This document shows positions 25,701-32,081 of a stretch of 34,477 nucleotides of DNA, one piece after another. Both the position numbers and the translations under genes were made by a program. The notes beneath the pieces are model-generated. The model ran no database searches and was not told where the DNA came from. It worked only from the letters and a program-made list of their open reading frames with translations. Every line of letters begins with the position of its first letter. Position 1 is the first letter of the stretch. Source of the DNA: Acidimicrobiales bacterium (GTDB lineage Bacteria > Actinomycetota > Acidimicrobiia > Acidimicrobiales > SZUA-35); assembly GCA_024638815.1 (NCBI GenBank), contig JAHEJM010000039.1:1-34477 (forward strand). Direction: 5' to 3'.

Positions 25701-26448
25701 CGAGCAGGCCGTGGCCGGGATCGCACCGAGCGACCGGGACAGGGCCGTCATCGAGGTGCTGGTCGCCGACCTGGTGGACTACCAGGACGAGGCCTACGCC
25801 CGCCGTTTCCTTCGGCTGGTGGCCCGTGGCGCGGCCACCGGTCATGTGGCGCTGACCATGGCCACGGCTCGGGGGTTCCACAAGCTGATGGCCTACAAGG
25901 ACGAATACGAAGTGGCCCGGCTCATGACCAGGGCCGACGGGCTGGCTCCGGCCAACCGGCTCACAACCTCGGGCCCGCCCCCGCCGGCCGACGACTCGAC
26001 CGCCCCACCCACGTCGGACTCCACGTTGCCGGCCATCACCTGGCACCTCCATCCCCCCACCCTGAAACCGGTCTTGGGCCGGGTAGGCCATGGCGGCAAG
26101 GTCAGGATCCCGGCGGCGGCCGCCCCCGCGTTCCGGGCTCTGGCCCGAGGTAAGCGGCTTCGGGGAACTCGCTTCGATCCGTTCGGGATGACGGCGATGC
26201 GTCGGCTGGAACGTGAGTTGGTCGATGACTACGAGGCGGTCGTGGGTTCGATGTTGGATCACCTCTCGTCGACCCCGGTGGTCCCCGAGCCGGACATGGA
26301 CGCGGCGCTGGCGTTGGCCCGGTTGCCCGACAAGGTGCGAGGCTTCGAGGAGCTCAAGGTGAGGCGTGTGGCCGAGTATCGGGCCGAGCAGCAGCAGCTT
26401 CGTGATCGTCTGATTCCCGAGGATCGATCGTCGGCAGCCGCACGGTGA
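22798..26448 (+). CDS. fused indolepyruvate:ferredoxin oxidoreductase (2-oxoacid oxidoreductase)
   Basis: 1216 residues, a single-chain fusion of the IorA-like and IorB-like parts. The N-terminal pyrimidine-binding part has VFLTGVQALARVPIEQLRRD and SGYPGSPLGGFD. The TPP domain has FCSGCPHNWG (Cys440, Cys443), VGMGTGCHGM and MGNEGAQWLGM. A 4Fe-4S motif follows: CEGCGDCG (Cys652/655/658) with Cys664. The gamma domain has AGIGGTGVVTVAQVIG at about residue 740 and DQTGLSQKAGPVISDMIIH. The C-terminus GGKVRIPAAAAPAFRALARG is usual for the family. It oxidatively decarboxylates aryl or branched 2-oxoacids to acyl-CoA, reducing ferredoxin, in aromatic amino acid breakdown. Start ATG 22798 suits the family N-terminus; the ribosome site is weak. 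The 3' end overlaps the histidine kinase by 95 bp. Confidence 0.93.
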   Translation: MSVDDIKIGRRPPAHDYDLADRYRAEDGMVFLTGVQALARVPIEQLRRDRRAGRNTAALVSGYPGSPLGGFDLELAKALRIIGPELPITHLPAVNEELGASAVMGSQLAATRSDCRYDGVVGVWYGKAPGLDRATDALRHGVFAGSSATGGALALVGDDPSAKSSTMPSSSDAALVDLHMPILYPATVAECLELGLHGIAMSRATGLWSALKVVTAVADGNGTVRLPALDREPVVPTVDIDGRRWVPHPSAQFLGPRMVEVEREFHEIRTVLALRYGIENKLNQVPADPTDAWLGVVATGFTFGEVLEAFRRLGFESRQAIADAGIRLLNLRMPVPFDRDLVAHFARGLKQIFVVEEKNPTLERLVRDALYATTMRPQVVGKDDAEGNRLLPSYGQLDGDVIEPALRTRLEPRLADRLAPSPPPERERLPLTVQRAPYFCSGCPHNWGTKVPDGAVVGMGTGCHGMTLLMDPERVGDSIGITAMGNEGAQWLGMAPFVETEHVFQNFGDGTFFHSGQLAIQAAIGAGANVTFKILYNHTVAMTGGQDASHSVGPVELATILLAHGAGKVVITTDDTSQYSRRSRRYRGSRLPSTVSVHDRTELVELQRQLAGIPGVTVIIHDQACAAELRRARKRGSATTPRTRVVINHRICEGCGDCGDVSNCLSVQPIDTPLGRKTRIDQAGCNYDYSCLMGDCPAFMTIEVDDQASSQPDDRALPDPSVIAVDEPRPASDTAVVRLAGIGGTGVVTVAQVIGTAAMLDGHRVSGLDQTGLSQKAGPVISDMIIHAGGAMTHRSNLAGRAQADLLLAFDQMVAVADGALGAVSPRTMVLASTTQTPTGRQITDPGLSDRGTVAKRLRGAIDRDPDFTVDAAETAGIVTGVAATANMILVGAALQSGRLPVSLQSLRQAVQLNGVAVEANLAALEWGRRLWADTAAAHRELARWSSGTDGGLRIDVDPLPARLAAEVEQAVAGIAPSDRDRAVIEVLVADLVDYQDEAYARRFLRLVARGAATGHVALTMATARGFHKLMAYKDEYEVARLMTRADGLAPANRLTTSGPPPPADDSTAPPTSDSTLPAITWHLHPPTLKPVLGRVGHGGKVRIPAAAAPAFRALARGKRLRGTRFDPFGMTAMRRLERELVDDYEAVVGSMLDHLSSTPVVPEPDMDAALALARLPDKVRGFEELKVRRVAEYRAEQQQLRDRLIPEDRSSAAAR

Positions 26449-28504
26449 AGGTGGAGCCGACCCCGATGGTGCTCCGAACCGTGACCGAGCCGTGATGGCC
26501 TTCGGCGATGGCTCGAACAATGGCAAGGCCCAATCCGGTACCCCCGACACGGCGACGATCCGACGAATCGACCTGGCGGAACGGCTCGAAGATGGTCTCG
26601 AGGTGGGTCCCGTCGATGCCGCATCCGTTGTCCGAGACCGAGATGCGGAGTGTCCCGTCGGGCGTGACCGATAACGACACGGTGACCGTGTCCCCCGGCG
26701 GTGAGAACTTGATCGCATTGCCGATCAGGTTGACCAGCAGCTGGACCAGCCGATCGATGTCGCCCAGAAACGGCGCGTTGGCCACCGGCCGATCCAGTCC
26801 CTCGACCACGACGGCGACATCGGCTTCCTCCGACAGCCCGGCGATGGCATCGATGGTGGCATTGACCAGTTCGCCCGGTCGCAACTGCCGCATCTCGAAT
26901 CCCAGCCTCTGGGTCTCGGCCTTTTCCAGATCGAGGATGTCGTTGACCAGACGGATCAACCGCTCCGTACTGGACAGGGCGAGCTGGATCATCGAGGCAG
27001 CCTGATCCGGCAGTTGCCCGGCCACCCCTCCGGTCAGAAGACCGAGCGATCCCCGGATGGAGGTGAGCGGTGTTCGCAGCTCGTGGGACACGGTGGACAC
27101 GAACTCGCTCTTGAGCCGCTCCACCTCCTTGGCCTCGGTGATGTCGCGGGCGATGGTGGACACATAGCGGGGATGGCCGTGGGCGTCCCGGCTGACCATG
27201 ATGACCTGGGACATGGGGATCACCCCGCCGCTCGGTCGCCGGAACTCGGTCTCACCCGACCACGAACCTTGACGAAGGGCGGTCGGCAGCCCGACCTCGA
27301 CCACCAGCCGCCGTGACGCATCGGTGTGGACATCACCGATCTGCAGGTTCACGATCGGTTCGTCGAGGGGGAATCCGATCAATCGACGGCCCGCCTCGTT
27401 GATGGCCAACACGGTCCCGTCGGCGGTGCCGACCCCGACGAAGTCGGGGGTCGCTTCGATGGTACCGGCGTACATCTGCAGTTCGGTGGCGGCGAGGTGA
27501 CTGCTGGTGAGATCCCGGCATGTCCCCACGAACATGGTGGCATCGGGGCTGACGACCTCGCTGACGCTCAGCTCCATGGGAAACACGGTGCCGTCCTTGC
27601 GGCGGGCGAACACCTCCTGCCTCATACCGAGAAACGGCTGCACACCACCTTCGACATACCGTCGTAGCCGATCGTGGTCGGCTAGAACGTCGGGTGGCGG
27701 GGTCAGCTCATCGGGCATCAGCAGTGTGATCCTGTGCCCGATGGCCTCCTTGGCCGCGTAGCCGAAGGTGGTTTCGGCCGCACGGTTGTAGGTACGGATC
27801 ACGCCCAGCTCATCCACCACGACCACGGCGTCGGCCACCGACTCCAGTACCGCGGTCGTCTCCGCCATCCGTTGCCGGCGCTCCGAGTTGGCCATGTCCC
27901 GTTCCCGCCCGGCCCGCAGGGCACCGATCAGACTGACGCAGGTTGCGGTGAACGGCTCGAGCTTCTCGACCAACTCGGAACTGTAACCTCCGACCCGGTT
28001 GGCCAAGCCGACCATGCCGACGACCTCGCCGCCAAGGAGAAACGGGAGTCCGAGAAAGGCAAGAAGTGGGGGATGACCCTCGGGCAACCCGCCCCGGCGG
28101 CCGTCGGTACCGGGATCGTTGGCAATGACGGGCCTGCCTTCGGTGAGCACCGCCCCGAACAGTGTTTCCATGTTGTCGAACACCAGCCCGTTGGGGTTGT
28201 TCTTCTCGAACCATTGGGCCAACTCGTCGGTCCAGGCGATGTTGGTGATGGCCCAGGTGCGAAGCTCCGGTCGGCCGTCAACGCCGAGCTCGGTCTCGCC
28301 GATGAAGCCGTATTCGCTGGCGGTGCTGTCCAGAATGTCGTCCAGCAGTCGACAGAAGACCTCACGGGCATCGCCGTCGAGGATGAAATCCCGCTGGGCC
28401 CGACTGATGTGCTCCAGCAGCTTGGTCGGAGAGATCGGGCCGGGCCCGGCGACGGAGTCGGCGTGGGACTCGCTCGACGGGGTATCACGATGGTCGGCGG
28501 TCAT
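26354..28504 (-). CDS. GAF-PAS-PAS hybrid-input sensor histidine kinase
   Basis: About 716 residues without membrane segments, so a cytosolic sensor. Order: an N-terminal GAF domain (about 25-215, ASEYGFIGETELGVDGRPEL, LPFLLGGEVVGMVGLANRVG), a first PAS (about 225-345, VADAVVVVDELGVIRTYNRA, MFVGTCRDLTSSH), a second PAS (about 350-465, TPDFVGVGTADGTVLAINEA, STIARDITEAKEVERLKSEF), HisKA (STVSHELRTPLTSIRGSLGL, phospho-acceptor His474) and HATPase_c (NLIGNAIKFSPPGD, SVSDNGCGIDG, FEPFRQVDSSD, GGTGLGLAIVRAIAEGH). All ATP boxes are intact. I choose ATG 28504 with GGAGT 5 bases upstream; longer starts at 28516 and 28582 exist. It is divergent from the response regulator at 28646, its likely partner. 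Its last 95 bp are antisense to the oxidoreductase 3' end. Confidence 0.92.
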   Translation of the reverse strand: MTADHRDTPSSESHADSVAGPGPISPTKLLEHISRAQRDFILDGDAREVFCRLLDDILDSTASEYGFIGETELGVDGRPELRTWAITNIAWTDELAQWFEKNNPNGLVFDNMETLFGAVLTEGRPVIANDPGTDGRRGGLPEGHPPLLAFLGLPFLLGGEVVGMVGLANRVGGYSSELVEKLEPFTATCVSLIGALRAGRERDMANSERRQRMAETTAVLESVADAVVVVDELGVIRTYNRAAETTFGYAAKEAIGHRITLLMPDELTPPPDVLADHDRLRRYVEGGVQPFLGMRQEVFARRKDGTVFPMELSVSEVVSPDATMFVGTCRDLTSSHLAATELQMYAGTIEATPDFVGVGTADGTVLAINEAGRRLIGFPLDEPIVNLQIGDVHTDASRRLVVEVGLPTALRQGSWSGETEFRRPSGGVIPMSQVIMVSRDAHGHPRYVSTIARDITEAKEVERLKSEFVSTVSHELRTPLTSIRGSLGLLTGGVAGQLPDQAASMIQLALSSTERLIRLVNDILDLEKAETQRLGFEMRQLRPGELVNATIDAIAGLSEEADVAVVVEGLDRPVANAPFLGDIDRLVQLLVNLIGNAIKFSPPGDTVTVSLSVTPDGTLRISVSDNGCGIDGTHLETIFEPFRQVDSSDRRRVGGTGLGLAIVRAIAEGHHGSVTVRSTIGVGSTFTVRLPTIDPRESDDHEAAAARPDTRPHASP

Positions 28505-28580
28505 CGCCCACTCCATCGGCTCTGATCCGCCGTTCTTGATTCGCCCGGCAGGCCCCCACCCGGCGCGGTGTCCTGTTGCC

Positions 28581-28594
28581 ACGGCTCAAGCCGT
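28581..28594. promoter_or_regulatory. palindrome between divergent kinase and response regulator
   Basis: ACGGCT-CA-AGCCGT is a perfect 6-bp inverted repeat with a 2-bp centre in the 141-bp gap between the two-component genes. It could be an operator shared by both promoters; no regulator with DNA-binding domain is nearby, so this is tentative. Confidence 0.3.
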
Positions 28595-28645
28595 TTGGTG
28601 GTTCGGCCGATGGTGGTGACCAGGAAGCTCGGATGAGGAGTGCCC

Positions 28646-29062
28646 GTGACGCCACCGCCCGCAACCGATCTGCAGCGCGTCCTTGTCATCGAGGACGACG
28701 CGGAGATTCGCATGATCGCCGACATCAGCCTGAGTCAGGTCGGTGGCTTCAGGACGTGCCTGGCCGCCGGCGGTAAGGAAGGAATCGCCCTGGCCGTAAA
28801 ACACGAACCGCATGTCATCCTCCTCGACATGATGATGCCCGACATGGACGGCATGGCCACGCTTCGAATCCTCAAGGACGATCCGACCACTCGACACATC
28901 CCGGTGATCTTCATGACGGCCAAGGTTCAGCAGCACGATCTTCAGGACTATGTCGATGCCGGAGCCATCGGCACGATCCACAAGCCGTTCGATCCCATGA
29001 CCCTGCCTGATGAGGTCCGCGCCATGGTGGTTCGGGCCGATACGCTCTCTGCCGCCGAATGA
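28646..29062 (+). CDS. single-domain response regulator (CheY-like REC)
   Basis: 138 residues forming one receiver domain. RVLVIEDDAE holds the acidic pocket (Glu16, Asp17, Asp18). The phospho-acceptor is Asp61 in VILLDMMMPDMDGMATLR. The switch Thr91 lies in IPVIFMTAK and Lys113 in GTIHKPFDP, so all canonical residues are present. There is no output domain, so it would act by protein contact or phosphorelay, most simply as the target of the divergent histidine kinase. Start GTG 28646 has AGGAG 5 bases upstream; the GTG at 28640 overlaps that site. A decayed second receiver gene follows 21 bp downstream. Confidence 0.92.
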   Translation: MTPPPATDLQRVLVIEDDAEIRMIADISLSQVGGFRTCLAAGGKEGIALAVKHEPHVILLDMMMPDMDGMATLRILKDDPTTRHIPVIFMTAKVQQHDLQDYVDAGAIGTIHKPFDPMTLPDEVRAMVVRADTLSAAE

Positions 29063-29083
29063 GACCGACCGGTGAGACCGATC

Positions 29084-29475
29084 ATGGAAAAGGGACGCGT
29101 ACTCGTCGTCGATGATGACGCCGACAGAAGAGCCTTCGTCGCCCTCAAGCTCGAGCGTCACGGCTATTGCGTCGTCGAGGCCGCCCTTGCCGCCGGCGCC
29201 GTCGGCTATGTCATCAAGCCGTTCGATCTCGACGAAGTGGTGGCCTCGGTCCGGGCTGCGCATCACCGTCCGGTTGCGTGACGGGTTCGGGCCGCGACGA
29301 CGTCGAGGAGGCTGGCGGGCACGCTCGGCCTGTTCGGGCTGAGCGACGGTTCGGCCCATGCCAAGGAACTCGATGAGCGGTGTCGACGAGCATCCGGACT
29401 ACGACCCCGAAACCGTCGAACGTCTGGCCCACCTCACGAACACGCTGCGTTTCGACATCGAGCGCAGGTCCCGGG
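29084..29475 (+). pseudogene. decayed REC-Hpt response regulator
   Basis: The 65-codon open frame from ATG 29084 to TGA 29279-29281 starts as a good receiver domain (GRVLVVDDDADRRAFVALKL) and ends as one (LAAGAVGYVIKPFDLDEVV). About 50-60 central residues are missing, in frame, between VVEA and LAAG, including the phospho-Asp strand and the Ser/Thr switch. Past the stop, the same frame reads RRLAGTLGLFGLSDGSAHAK then ELDERC, resembling the core of an Hpt phosphotransfer domain with Arg where the active His belongs. The resemblance then jumps to another frame near 29385: DEHPDYDPETVERLAHLTNT. So a REC-Hpt gene seems broken by deletion, stop and frameshift. From 29476 to 29662 I see nothing recognisable. 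A functional 65-residue mini-protein remains possible. Confidence 0.65.
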
Positions 29476-29662
29476 AATCGATTGGCGAAAGTCCGTCGCT
29501 GCCGCTCGCAGGCCTGGTCTCGGCCCTGGAGAGCCCCGGCAGCGGAGAATACGCCCGATGCCGAGGGTTCTCTCCCGGCGGTTCAACGCCACCTTCTACC
29601 ATCGCCGCTGTCGATTCAGGTGGTCACGGTCGGTGATTGGCGGTGCCGCGCCGGCTTGGACG

Positions 29663-30262
29663 TCAGTCCGATGCCGGGCCCTCGATGTCGGCGAAGTACC
29701 GGTTGCTGATGCCGCGATGCACGGTGTCCAGCAGGTGCTGATAGTCGTCCTCGCAGGCCTCGGTGGTGCCGCTGTTGTGTTCCAGGGCCAGGAAGCCGTG
29801 AACGGCCGATCGGATACTGCGGGCGGCCAGGGCCGACTCGGGCGGCGTCAGACCCATGGCGGTATAGACCAGGGCGAACACATCGGTGATGGCCTGATCG
29901 GCCTGGACCAGCTCGTCGTCGTTGGCCCGGGGTGGGCGGAGAGTGGCGGCGAACTGGCCGGGATGATCGAGCGTGAAATCACGGTAGGCGTGGGCTACGG
30001 CATTGACCGCGTCGCCGCCGGCGGTGCCGATGGCGGCCTGGCGAACCTGGACGGCCAGGTTGTTGGTGGCGGCCACCGCCGTCACATGACGTAGGCCGTC
30101 AAGACCGCCGCAGTGGGTGTAGAGGGCGGAAGGCCCGACCTGGAGCTGCTCGGCCACGGCCGAGAGGGTCAGGGCGTCGTACCCCGACTCGTCCACCAGC
30201 AGTAGCGCGACCGCAGTGAGCGCATCCCGACTCAACCGCTGTCGTGAAGGTTGTCGACTCAT
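29663..30262 (-). CDS. TetR-family regulator with WHG-type C-terminal domain
   Basis: 199 residues. The N-terminal HTH is visible: SRDALTAVALLLVDESGYDA then LTLSAVAEQLQVGPSALYTH. The C-terminal part (NAVAHAYRDFTLDHPGQFAA, then SIRSAVHGFLALEHNSG) matches the WHG ligand/dimer domain found in a subset of TetR regulators. These act mostly as repressors released by small ligands. It is divergent from hsp20 with about 140 bp between starts, and a palindrome (30301-30313) just upstream of its start could be its operator. No clear Shine-Dalgarno precedes ATG 30262. Confidence 0.88.
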   Translation of the reverse strand: MSRQPSRQRLSRDALTAVALLLVDESGYDALTLSAVAEQLQVGPSALYTHCGGLDGLRHVTAVAATNNLAVQVRQAAIGTAGGDAVNAVAHAYRDFTLDHPGQFAATLRPPRANDDELVQADQAITDVFALVYTAMGLTPPESALAARSIRSAVHGFLALEHNSGTTEACEDDYQHLLDTVHRGISNRYFADIEGPASD

Positions 30263-30302
30263 GGTGACGACACTAGCGAATCAACAACTCGCCATCAAGA
30301 AT

Positions 30303-30323
30303 CTTGACAAGATATCACTCAAT
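30303..30323. promoter_or_regulatory. HAIR-like HspR operator overlapping an alternative TetR palindrome
   Basis: CTTGACA-N7-ACTCAAT matches the HspR-associated inverted repeat CTTGAGT-N7-ACTCAAG at 11 of 14 positions with exact spacing. It covers the predicted -35 of hsp20, as expected for repression. Overlapping it, ATCTTG-A-CAAGAT (30301-30313) is a perfect palindrome that could instead serve the divergent TetR regulator. Confidence 0.5.
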
Positions 30324-30333
30324 CTGAAATACT
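30304..30333 (+). promoter_or_regulatory. predicted hsp20 promoter
   Basis: TTGACA at 30304-30309, 18 bp spacer, AATACT at 30328-30333 (4 of 6 matches to TATAAT). The segment is strikingly AT-rich for this genome. It would give a 5' leader of roughly 60 nt before the Hsp20 start. Confidence 0.5.
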
Positions 30334-30404
30334 TTCACTATTCGGCTCAGAGTCCGAACAGGCAAACCCCCCTTTGTTCCGACAACCAATCGAGGAGAGC
30401 AATG

Positions 30405-30869
30405 ATGCTTTTGTCCCAGAATGATCCGTTCCGCGATTTCGACCAGATGTTCCGGCGAATGGCCGGCCGCAACGACGACATCAACGGGATGGCCATGGAC
30501 GCCTACCGGCGGGGCAGCAATGTCTGGGTTCACATCGACCTGCCCGGGGTGTTGGCTGACGCAGTCGACATCTCGGTGGAACGAAGTGTCCTGACCATCG
30601 AGGCCCAGCGTGACTGGGAGCGCAAGGAAGGTGATCAGATGTACCTGTTGGAGCGGCCCCGGGGCCGGTTCCGCCGCCAGGTTCATCTCGGCGAGAGTCT
30701 CGACCCCGAAGGCATCGAGGCCGCCTTCAGCGACGGTGTGCTGACCCTCCGGATTCCCATCTCGGAGCGGGCCAAGCCTCGCAAGATCACCATCGGTACC
30801 GAGCCGTCGGCCATCGAGGCCGAGTCGATCGATGTTGGCACCGAGAGCGAGGCCGACGCCGGCGTGTGA
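30405..30869 (+). CDS. Hsp20/alpha-crystallin small heat-shock protein
   Basis: 154 residues. A short N-terminal arm (NDPFRDFDQMFRRMAGR) precedes the alpha-crystallin domain: SNVWVHIDLPGVLADAVDIS, VLTIEAQRDWERKEGDQMYL, GRFRRQVHLGESLD and FSDGVLTLRIPISERAKPRK, with the A-x-x-x-n-GVL signature. The C-terminal tail is acidic. Such proteins hold unfolding proteins in oligomeric assemblies during heat or other stress. Two ATGs (30402 and 30405) are possible; GAGGAG spacing (7 bases) favours the second. A HAIR-like box overlies the promoter, suggesting HspR-type repression, and a strong hairpin follows the stop. Confidence 0.93.
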   Translation: MLLSQNDPFRDFDQMFRRMAGRNDDINGMAMDAYRRGSNVWVHIDLPGVLADAVDISVERSVLTIEAQRDWERKEGDQMYLLERPRGRFRRQVHLGESLDPEGIEAAFSDGVLTLRIPISERAKPRKITIGTEPSAIEAESIDVGTESEADAGV

Positions 30870-30904
30870 TCGTCCGATCCGCCGACGGACCAACCGACGA
30901 ACCT

Positions 30905-30943
30905 GGCGCCACCACCGGGCCATCACGTCCCGGTGGTGGCGCC
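30905..30943 (+). terminator. strong hairpin after hsp20
   Basis: A perfect 15-bp stem pairs GGCGCCACCACCGGG (30905-30919) with CCCGGTGGTGGCGCC (30929-30943) around a 9-nt loop, 35 bp after the hsp20 stop. There is no downstream T-run, as often in actinobacteria. It separates hsp20 from the potassium-channel gene. Confidence 0.7.
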
Positions 30944-31028
30944 GTTCCGGTTCCGCCTCGTCAGCGCCGATATCCGCCGATGGGCATGGACAGCCCGCAG
31001 TCGTCGTCGGGGTATCTTGAATCGGAGT

Positions 31029-32042
31029 ATGGACGGTAGCCCGACATCCGCACCTGATCCCTGGCGCCGCACCCGTTTCGGTCTGACCGCCGTTGCCGCC
31101 GTGCTCGGGTTGGGTACCGCCGCCTATCGAATCATCGGGTTGACGTGGATCGAAGCCTTCTATCAGACCCTGATCACGGTCTCGACCGTCGGCTTCGGCG
31201 AGGTCGGGCCCACAGTGGACAACACCTACCGCCTGGTGACGTCGCTCATCATTCTGTTCGGGGTCGGCGTCTCGGTGTACACCATTGGTGTCACCTTCGA
31301 TGGATTGATGGAAGGCCACTTTCGGGGTCGTCTGGAAAGGAACCGCATGGAACGTGAGTTGCACGCCCTCCGCGGCCACATCATCATCTGTGGTTGGGGC
31401 CAGGTCGGACAATCGATAGGGCGCATGCTGATCGGGCGGGGCCGGATGGTCACGATCATCGACCGGCACGCGGAGATTCGCCAGAACGGGGCGTATTTCG
31501 TCTCCGGCGACGCCACGGAGGAAGATGTGTTGCGCCGGGCCGGCATCGAGCGGGCGTCCGGTCTGGTGGTCGCCCTCGACTCCGATGCCGACAACATGTA
31601 CGTCATCGTGTCGGCCCGGGCCCTCAATCCGTCGCTGTTCATCGTGACTCGATCCAATGGTCCCAACGCCGGTCCAAAGCTGCTGCAGGCCGGCGCCGAT
31701 CGGGTCGTCAACCCTCACGAGATCGGGGGCAATCGCATGGCCTCGTTCCTGCTTCACCCCAATGTTGCCGACTTCATCGGCGAGAACATGACCGATGGTG
31801 ATCTCGAACTGCGTCTCGGGGAGCGGACGGTACGGGCCGGCGGCCGGCTGAGCGACCAAACGCTGGCCGAATCCGGTTTGGCCGACTCCACCGGGATCAC
31901 GGTGATCGCCATACGCCGATCGAACGGCTCCTGGGTTCACAATGTCCGCGGTGACGAACGGTTATGTCCCGAGGACACCATCATCGTCCTGGGAACGCCG
32001 GGACAACACGAGGCGCTTCGACACTGGACCGAGGGTTCCTGA
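31029..32042 (+). CDS. TrkA-N/RCK potassium channel
   Basis: 337 residues. Helix 1 is FGLTAVAAVLGLGTAAYRII. The pore loop ends TVSTVGFGEVG with the K+ selectivity motif TVGFG at residues 53-57, and helix 2 is YRLVTSLIILFGVGVSVYTI. A cytosolic RCK domain follows: GHIIICGWGQVGQSIGRMLI (Rossmann GxGxxG), YFVSGDATEEDVLRRAGIER and VVALDSDADNMYVIVSARAL, then a C-terminal TrkA-C-like part (TVRAGGRLSDQTLAESGLAD). This is the two-helix MthK-like architecture, gated by ligand or nucleotide. ATG 31029 is taken, though GGAG is very close to it. The next gene starts 40 bp downstream on the same strand. Confidence 0.93.
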   Translation: MDGSPTSAPDPWRRTRFGLTAVAAVLGLGTAAYRIIGLTWIEAFYQTLITVSTVGFGEVGPTVDNTYRLVTSLIILFGVGVSVYTIGVTFDGLMEGHFRGRLERNRMERELHALRGHIIICGWGQVGQSIGRMLIGRGRMVTIIDRHAEIRQNGAYFVSGDATEEDVLRRAGIERASGLVVALDSDADNMYVIVSARALNPSLFIVTRSNGPNAGPKLLQAGADRVVNPHEIGGNRMASFLLHPNVADFIGENMTDGDLELRLGERTVRAGGRLSDQTLAESGLADSTGITVIAIRRSNGSWVHNVRGDERLCPEDTIIVLGTPGQHEALRHWTEGS

Positions 32043-32081
32043 GATCGGATACTCTGGCGTTCCCCGACGGAGAAGCCGACC

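Noticed and set aside
29358-29636. 92-codon frame as an independent small gene
   Set aside because: Its first third matches the end of an Hpt domain continuing from the neighbouring frame, so it is better read as part of the decayed REC-Hpt gene.
30315-31940. 541-codon minus-strand open frame across hsp20 and the K+ channel
   Set aside because: It runs antisense through two well-recognised genes and a terminator hairpin; no homology-like motif.
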